This document shows positions 5,489 through 9,514 of a stretch of DNA of 9,514 bases, in pieces. The notes below the pieces were generated by a model. That model was not told the origin of the DNA and did no database searches. It worked only from the letters and a program-made list of their open reading frames with translations. Each line of letters starts with the position of its first letter. The stretch's first letter is position 1. Where the stretch lies: assembly GCA_964434955.1 (NCBI GenBank), contig CAYSXI010000201.1:1-9514 (forward strand). Direction: 5' to 3'. Source of the stretch: JANQLU01 sp964434955 (GTDB taxonomy: Bacteria; Planctomycetota; Planctomycetia; Pirellulales; Pirellulaceae). The position numbers and the translations under genes are program-made.

Positions 5489-7297
5489 CTAGCGCTCTTC
5501 GCCAGTCTGCAGCACGGCCAAAAATGCTTTTTGCGGGATGTCGACCGAACCAATCGACTTTATCCGCTTCTTACCTTCTTTTTGCTTTTGCCACAATTTT
5601 CGTTTCCGCGAGATATCACCGCCGTAGCATTTCGCTGTCACGTTTTTGCGCAGCGCCTTCACCGTTTCCCGTGCAATGACCCGGGTCCCGATCGCTGCTT
5701 GCACGGCGACCTCAAACATGTGGCGGTCAATTTCCTCTTTGAGTTTTTTGACAATGGCGCGCCCGCGACGATCGGAATCACCACGATTGCAAATGATACT
5801 CAAAGCGTCGACTTTCTTGCCATTCACAAGAATGTCAATTCGCGTCAAATCGGCAGGCTGGTATCCAATCAGCTCATAGTCCATCGTTCCAAAGCCCCGT
5901 GTCGAGCTTTTCAACTTGTCGTGCAAGTCGTAGATGACCTCCGCCAGTGGCAACTCATATGTGAGCATGACGCGGGTTGCCGAAAGATACTCGGTTCCTT
6001 TTTGAATTCCCCTCCGCTCCTGACACAACTTCATCACGGCCCCAACGTACTCTTCCGGCTGAACCAAATTCACTCGGACGATGGGTTGTCGAAATTCGGC
6101 AATCTCCCCGGAGTCGGGGACTTCCTGGGGACGATGGATCGCCAGCGTTTCGCCCGTCTTGGTGACAACTTCGTAAGTCACGTTCGGAGCGGTTTGCACC
6201 AAGTCGATATCCGCTTCCTGCTCCAGCCTTTGCTGAATAATCTCCATGTGCAACATTCCGAGGAAGCCGCAACGAAATCCAAAACCCAAAGCGTCACTTG
6301 ACTCTGGTTGGAATTCAAAACTGGGGTCGTTGATCGAAAGTTTGGTGAGCGCGTCCCGCAATTCAGAAAAGTCCTGACCATCCGATGGGTACAGTCCACA
6401 ATAGACCATTCGCTTGGGCTCCTGGTACCCCGGAAGCGGATCCACTTCCGAATGAACCTCGGCAACGGTCTCACCAATCTTGATATCTTCCAAAGACTTG
6501 ATGTTGCAAATCAGGTAGCCAACCTGACCGGCATGCAATTGTTCGCGCGGTGTTTGCTTCGGGCTGAATTGGCCGAGTTCATTAACGTCGTAGGTTTGTC
6601 CCGACTGGACAAATCGAATCTTTTGGCCTTTTCTGACACGGCCATTCATCACACGGACGTAAGTGATCGCGCCCCGATACTCGTCGTAGTGCGAATCGAA
6701 AATCATTGCCTGCAGCGGCGCTTCTTTGTCGCCTTCCGGAGGTGGGACCTTGTCGACAATCGCATTCATCAATTTGTCAATATTGATGCCGCTCTTGGCA
6801 CTTACCTTGACGATATCGTCATCATCAACTCCCAAGGTCTGTTGCATTTCCTGCGCGACCTCGTCCGCTCGCTGATGCTTGAGGTCGATCTTGTTGATCA
6901 CAGGAATAATCGCCAAATCGTGATCAAAAGCGTTGTATCCGTTTGCAACCGTCTGGGCTTCGACACCTTGAAAAGCATCCACGAGAAGCAATGCGCCCTC
7001 GCAACACGCGAGAGAACGGGAGACTTCGTATTGAAAGTCGACGTGTCCCGGCGTGTCGATCAAGTTCAACTCATAGACTTGCCCGTTGTGATTGGCCCGC
7101 ATCGCGACCGCACGGGCTTTGATGGTAATCCCGCGAGCACGTTCCAGCTCCATATCATCGAGCAGCTGGTCCTGCATCTCTCGTCTTGAAACGGTACCCG
7201 TGTATTCGAGCATCCGATCTGCCAGCGTGCTTTTGCCGTGATCAATATGAGCAACGATGCAAAAGTTGCGTATGTACTTGCAATCGAGTTCCTTCAT
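5489..7297 (-). CDS. lepA: Elongation factor 4 (LepA), ribosome-associated translational GTPase
   Basis: LepA/EF4 is a GTPase that binds the ribosome and affects initiation, elongation and back-translocation, mainly under stress. At 602 residues it has the normal family length. The G domain motifs are intact: G1 AHIDHGKST at 16-24, G2 RGITIKA from 55, G3 DTPGH at 81-85 with the catalytic His85, G4 NKID at 135-138 and G5 SAK at 166-168. EF-G-like domains follow, including FGFRCGFLGMLHMEI in the middle part. The EF4-specific C-terminal domain carries AAIGTRVIARE and YGGDISRKRK (558-567), with the basic KQKEGKKR stretch. The ATG at 7297-7295 overlaps the TAA stop of the ROK kinase gene by one base, so translation is probably coupled and the two share a promoter upstream of the kinase. 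In many proteobacteria lepA precedes the signal peptidase gene lepB; that is not the case here, as the next gene is the PEP-CTERM protein with its own promoter candidate. Confidence 0.98.
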   Translation of the reverse strand: MKELDCKYIRNFCIVAHIDHGKSTLADRMLEYTGTVSRREMQDQLLDDMELERARGITIKARAVAMRANHNGQVYELNLIDTPGHVDFQYEVSRSLACCEGALLLVDAFQGVEAQTVANGYNAFDHDLAIIPVINKIDLKHQRADEVAQEMQQTLGVDDDDIVKVSAKSGINIDKLMNAIVDKVPPPEGDKEAPLQAMIFDSHYDEYRGAITYVRVMNGRVRKGQKIRFVQSGQTYDVNELGQFSPKQTPREQLHAGQVGYLICNIKSLEDIKIGETVAEVHSEVDPLPGYQEPKRMVYCGLYPSDGQDFSELRDALTKLSINDPSFEFQPESSDALGFGFRCGFLGMLHMEIIQQRLEQEADIDLVQTAPNVTYEVVTKTGETLAIHRPQEVPDSGEIAEFRQPIVRVNLVQPEEYVGAVMKLCQERRGIQKGTEYLSATRVMLTYELPLAEVIYDLHDKLKSSTRGFGTMDYELIGYQPADLTRIDILVNGKKVDALSIICNRGDSDRRGRAIVKKLKEEIDRHMFEVAVQAAIGTRVIARETVKALRKNVTAKCYGGDISRKRKLWQKQKEGKKRIKSIGSVDIPQKAFLAVLQTGEER

Positions 7298-8331
7298 TAA
7301 ATCCCGCTAGGCTCCACATTGGAATTTCGATTGCGAATATTGCTCCTGGCAATTCCAGCAGCTCCGATGAATCCCGCGTCCCCACCGAGCGAAGCGAAAT
7401 CAATGGTCAGTTTTTCGGCGACAACCGGAAGGCAAAGCCGTTTCGTTTCCGATCGAATACGATCAAGAAATCGCTGGCCGATGGGCGAATCCGTCCCACC
7501 AAAATTCATGGCGCCTCCCAGCACGATTGCCTCGGGGTCAATCGTGTGTGCGACGTTGAGGATTCCGACCGCCAAGTGGTCCGCCGTTTGCTCGACGATC
7601 TGAATGGCCAACTCGTCGCCGTTTTCAGCCGCCTCACAAATGGCCAGAGCCGTGAGCTGACCTTGCTCTGATTTCGTTTTCGCCAACAGCGATTCCGGGT
7701 TCGATGGAATCGACTCTGTCGCGATGGCAACGACCGCGGTCGCGCTGGCATAGGCCTCAAGATGCCCCAGGCTGCCGCAGGAACAAACGCGTGCGTCCGG
7801 CGAAGCGTCGACGATGGTGTGACCGATTTCGGCACCATGACTGTTGACGCCATCGATGGTTCGATCAAAAACAATGATCCCTCCCCCGACACCCGTCCCA
7901 AGTGTCAGAAGCACCATCGATTCAAATTGCCGACCGGAGCCAATCCAGTATTCCCCGAAAGCCGCCGCGTTTGCATCGTTGGCATAAGTGACCGGCTTGC
8001 CCGTTGCCTCGCTTAGCTTGTCGCGGACCGGAAAATGACGCCAGGCTGGCAAGTTGGGCGGCTCGAGAATCATCCCCTTGGGAATATCCATGGTTCCGGG
8101 TGTTCCCAATCCGATTGCCACAATCTGATTTGAATCAAACTCGCTTTCGCGAATTGTTCGTTCAATGGCTTCGGCGATACGATCAATCGCATCTTGCGGG
8201 CCACGCTCCGATTCCGTTGGAATGCTTGTTTTCAACAAGACCTCGCCACCATCGGAAACGAAACCGATTTTGATATTGGTACCACCAACATCAACCCCGG
8301 CAAAAATCTCAGTTTCTTCGTTTTCGATCAT
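7297..8331 (-). CDS. ROK-family sugar kinase (probable glucokinase)
   Basis: The 344-residue protein is a ROK-family kinase, expected to phosphorylate a hexose such as glucose or an N-acylated sugar at the expense of ATP in the cytoplasm. Motifs in order: phosphate-binding DVGGTNIK at 14-21, GLGTPG at 74-79, catalytic Asp119 in NDANAAAFGE, GTGVGGG at 145-151, sugar-contacting HGAEIGH at 165-171, and the zinc motif CSCGSLGHLE at 183-192. In this last motif the usual third Cys is His190, which could still bind zinc. There is no N-terminal helix-turn-helix, so it is an enzyme rather than a NagC/XylR-type repressor. A glucokinase assignment fits the general pattern, but N-acetylglucosamine or mannose kinase cannot be excluded. 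The ATG at 8331 lacks a clear Shine-Dalgarno sequence. It lies 177 bases downstream of the sulfatase stop and is fused by TAATG overlap to lepA. Confidence 0.93.
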   Translation of the reverse strand: MIENEETEIFAGVDVGGTNIKIGFVSDGGEVLLKTSIPTESERGPQDAIDRIAEAIERTIRESEFDSNQIVAIGLGTPGTMDIPKGMILEPPNLPAWRHFPVRDKLSEATGKPVTYANDANAAAFGEYWIGSGRQFESMVLLTLGTGVGGGIIVFDRTIDGVNSHGAEIGHTIVDASPDARVCSCGSLGHLEAYASATAVVAIATESIPSNPESLLAKTKSEQGQLTALAICEAAENGDELAIQIVEQTADHLAVGILNVAHTIDPEAIVLGGAMNFGGTDSPIGQRFLDRIRSETKRLCLPVVAEKLTIDFASLGGDAGFIGAAGIARSNIRNRNSNVEPSGI

Positions 8332-8378
8332 TGAGGATTGGAAGCAACGACGGACGTGAATTCGAACAGTTTGGGCGG

Positions 8379-8395
8379 TCGGGATCTAATCCCGA
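8379..8395. promoter_or_regulatory. Perfect inverted repeat in the ROK-lepA leader
   Basis: TCGGGAT (8379-8385) and ATCCCGA (8389-8395) form a perfect 7-bp stem with a three-base loop. It lies 24 bases past the expected transcription start of the promoter at 8426-8454 and 47 bases before the kinase ATG. There is no T run on either strand, so a simple terminator is unlikely. A repressor operator or a leader hairpin controlling the kinase-lepA transcript is possible; function is inferred from position only. Confidence 0.45.
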
Positions 8396-8425
8396 TGGAC
8401 TATTTTTGGGCCAAGACAAGTAGAA

Positions 8426-8454
8426 ATCTTAGGAAACCAAGGCAAGATCGGCAA
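8426..8454 (-). promoter_or_regulatory. Candidate promoter for the ROK-lepA operon
   Basis: On the minus strand TTGCCG (8454-8449) and TAAGAT (8431-8426) are separated by exactly 17 bases, a good sigma-70-type arrangement. Transcription would begin near 8419, giving a leader of about 88 bases before the kinase ATG. This is the best promoter match seen in the window, but it rests on consensus only. Confidence 0.45.
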
Positions 8455-8508
8455 TCGTGATTTGCCACCATTCCAGCTGCAAAGTGATTTCGCCGGCAAG
8501 CGGCGAGC

Positions 8509-9514
8509 CTAGTTTTTCTTCCCGCCGCGCCCTGTTGGGAATTTCCACCGCTCAGAAGGCTCGTAGTTGGCATCCATTTTCGCCTCAAGCTCCCTCACCA
8601 GTTTTGGATGTTGCCCGGCAAGATTGTTCTCTTCGCCAATATCAGCGGACAAATCGTATAGCCTGGAATCGGATTGAATCGGTTGTTGAATAAGTTTCCA
8701 CTTGCCACTCCGAATGGCCCGACCTCCTTTTCGCTCGAAGAACGCCCAATAGAGATCGTGCTCCTTTTGTTCGTTCTTGCCGAGAAGAGTCGGCAAAAAA
8801 GACACGCCATCGAGATCTCCCGGCAATTGCTCATCGCCACCCAGCAATTCTGCCATCGTTGGCAACACGTCCTGAAACCCGGCAATGTGGTCGGTTTCAG
8901 TTTTTGCCTTGATCATGGCTGGCCAACGAACCAGCGTTGGAACGCGAATGCCTCCTTCATGAAGCGAGCGCTTGATCCCTTTCAAGGGACCATTTGAATT
9001 TGCAAATTCCGGATTGTTTCCGCCTTCCTGATGCGGCCCGTTGTCAGAGGTAAAAATAACGAGCGTGTTGTCGTCGATTCTTAGTTCTTTCAACAGTTCA
9101 AAAAGCTTTCCAATGTCACGGTCCATTCGCCCAATCATCGCCGCGTGGCCTTTCTGCGGTTCCGGCCAGTCCTTGTTGGAGTAGATTCCAAAGTCAGGAA
9201 CCTCCATTCCTTTTTTCCTCGCTTCATTGTTGGCGTGGGGAATGGTGAGCGACCAATAAAGAAAAAATGGTTGATTGCGTTTCTTGCGCACGAAGTCAAA
9301 AGCGAATTCTTTGATCAAATCGTGGCTATACTCCGCCTTGACGCTCGCGACTCCCTGGCCGTAGCGTCCCGGTTTCGGAACGACATTTTTCAACTTCCGT
9401 CTCCCATCGCCTTCATTCAAAAAAGCTGGATAGTAGTTGTGAGCATGGGACTGCTCCGCATACCCCAGAAAAGAATCGAACCCTTGCTTGGTCGGATAAC
9501 CCGTTGTGCCTTCG
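8509..9514 (-). CDS. Arylsulfatase (type I, formylglycine-dependent family), C-terminal part; 5' end beyond the right edge
   Basis: The visible 334 residues are the C-terminal two thirds or so of a sulfatase, an enzyme hydrolysing sulfate esters, probably exported and acting on sulfated polysaccharides. The fragment begins with GYPTKQGFDSFLGY and AHNYYP (residues 5-29), typical of family S1 arylsulfatases. Further landmarks are the conserved His in TIPHA (about 93), metal-binding Asp and Asn in FTSDNGPH (157-158), and the catalytic Lys in LKGIKRSLHEGGIRVP (about 181). The C-terminal subdomain has RSGKWKLI and LYDLSADIGEENNLA. The CxPSR/CxAxR motif that is converted to formylglycine and the signal peptide must lie beyond 9514, so activity and export cannot be judged here. 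The open frame continues without a stop across the edge; an internal TTG near 9420 is not the true start. The tail is basic (GRGGKKN). It is upstream of, and on the same strand as, the ROK kinase, separated by 177 bases. Confidence 0.95.
   Translation of the reverse strand, partial: EGTTGYPTKQGFDSFLGYAEQSHAHNYYPAFLNEGDGRRKLKNVVPKPGRYGQGVASVKAEYSHDLIKEFAFDFVRKKRNQPFFLYWSLTIPHANNEARKKGMEVPDFGIYSNKDWPEPQKGHAAMIGRMDRDIGKLFELLKELRIDDNTLVIFTSDNGPHQEGGNNPEFANSNGPLKGIKRSLHEGGIRVPTLVRWPAMIKAKTETDHIAGFQDVLPTMAELLGGDEQLPGDLDGVSFLPTLLGKNEQKEHDLYWAFFERKGGRAIRSGKWKLIQQPIQSDSRLYDLSADIGEENNLAGQHPKLVRELEAKMDANYEPSERWKFPTGRGGKKN

Noticed and set aside
5531..7189. Long + strand open frames (5531-6301 and 6308-7189) opposite lepA
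   Set aside because: They lie entirely antisense to the very well supported lepA gene, show no family features, and are a by-product of its codon use.
8491..8505. CGCCG-GCAAG-CGGCG hairpin as the sulfatase terminator
   Set aside because: A 5-bp stem with no T run on the minus strand. It may slow polymerase but does not meet the standard for an intrinsic terminator.
1..9514. A defence system, biosynthetic cluster or mobile element
   Set aside because: No nuclease, toxin-antitoxin, transposase, integrase, synthase or phage gene was found. The genes are typical housekeeping or envelope functions with uniform-looking composition.

Overview
The window looks like chromosomal DNA from a planctomycete, most likely a Pirellulaceae-type organism. 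This is inferred from the gene mix: an arylsulfatase of the kind these genomes carry in large numbers, a PEP-CTERM surface protein, a HEAT-repeat protein with an N-terminal hydrophobic segment, a ROK sugar kinase, and several membrane-anchored proteins with no clear function. No rRNA, tRNA, insertion sequence, integrase, phage gene or CRISPR array was found.

Layout from left to right. A membrane-anchored protein of unknown function runs leftward off the left edge (1-1063). It is divergent from a zinc-free type B ribosomal protein bL31 gene (1285-1572, +), which ends in a strong intrinsic terminator. Convergent to that is a HEAT-repeat protein (1820-3061, -). Divergent from the HEAT gene is a small single-span membrane protein of a conserved but unnamed type (3282-3956, +). 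Four tandem 17-bp repeats follow it (3998-4065), then the intrinsic terminator of the opposing gene. That gene encodes an exported PEP-CTERM protein with a probable alpha/alpha-toroid body (4129-5268, -). The right part is a leftward block: an arylsulfatase cut by the right edge (8509-9514), a ROK-family kinase (7297-8331), and lepA/EF4 (5489-7297). The ROK stop codon and the lepA start codon share one base (TAATG).

The clearest functional link is this ROK-lepA pair, which is probably cotranscribed and translationally coupled from a promoter near 8426-8454. The sulfatase, the PEP-CTERM protein and the HEAT protein all fit a cell that handles polysaccharides and decorates its envelope, but nothing in the window joins them into one pathway. 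The bL31 and LepA genes are housekeeping translation functions.

I do not see a convincing new multi-gene system. The items most worth a second look are the 17-bp tandem repeats, the PEP-CTERM toroid protein, the histidine-rich membrane protein at 3282-3956, and the ROK-lepA coupling.
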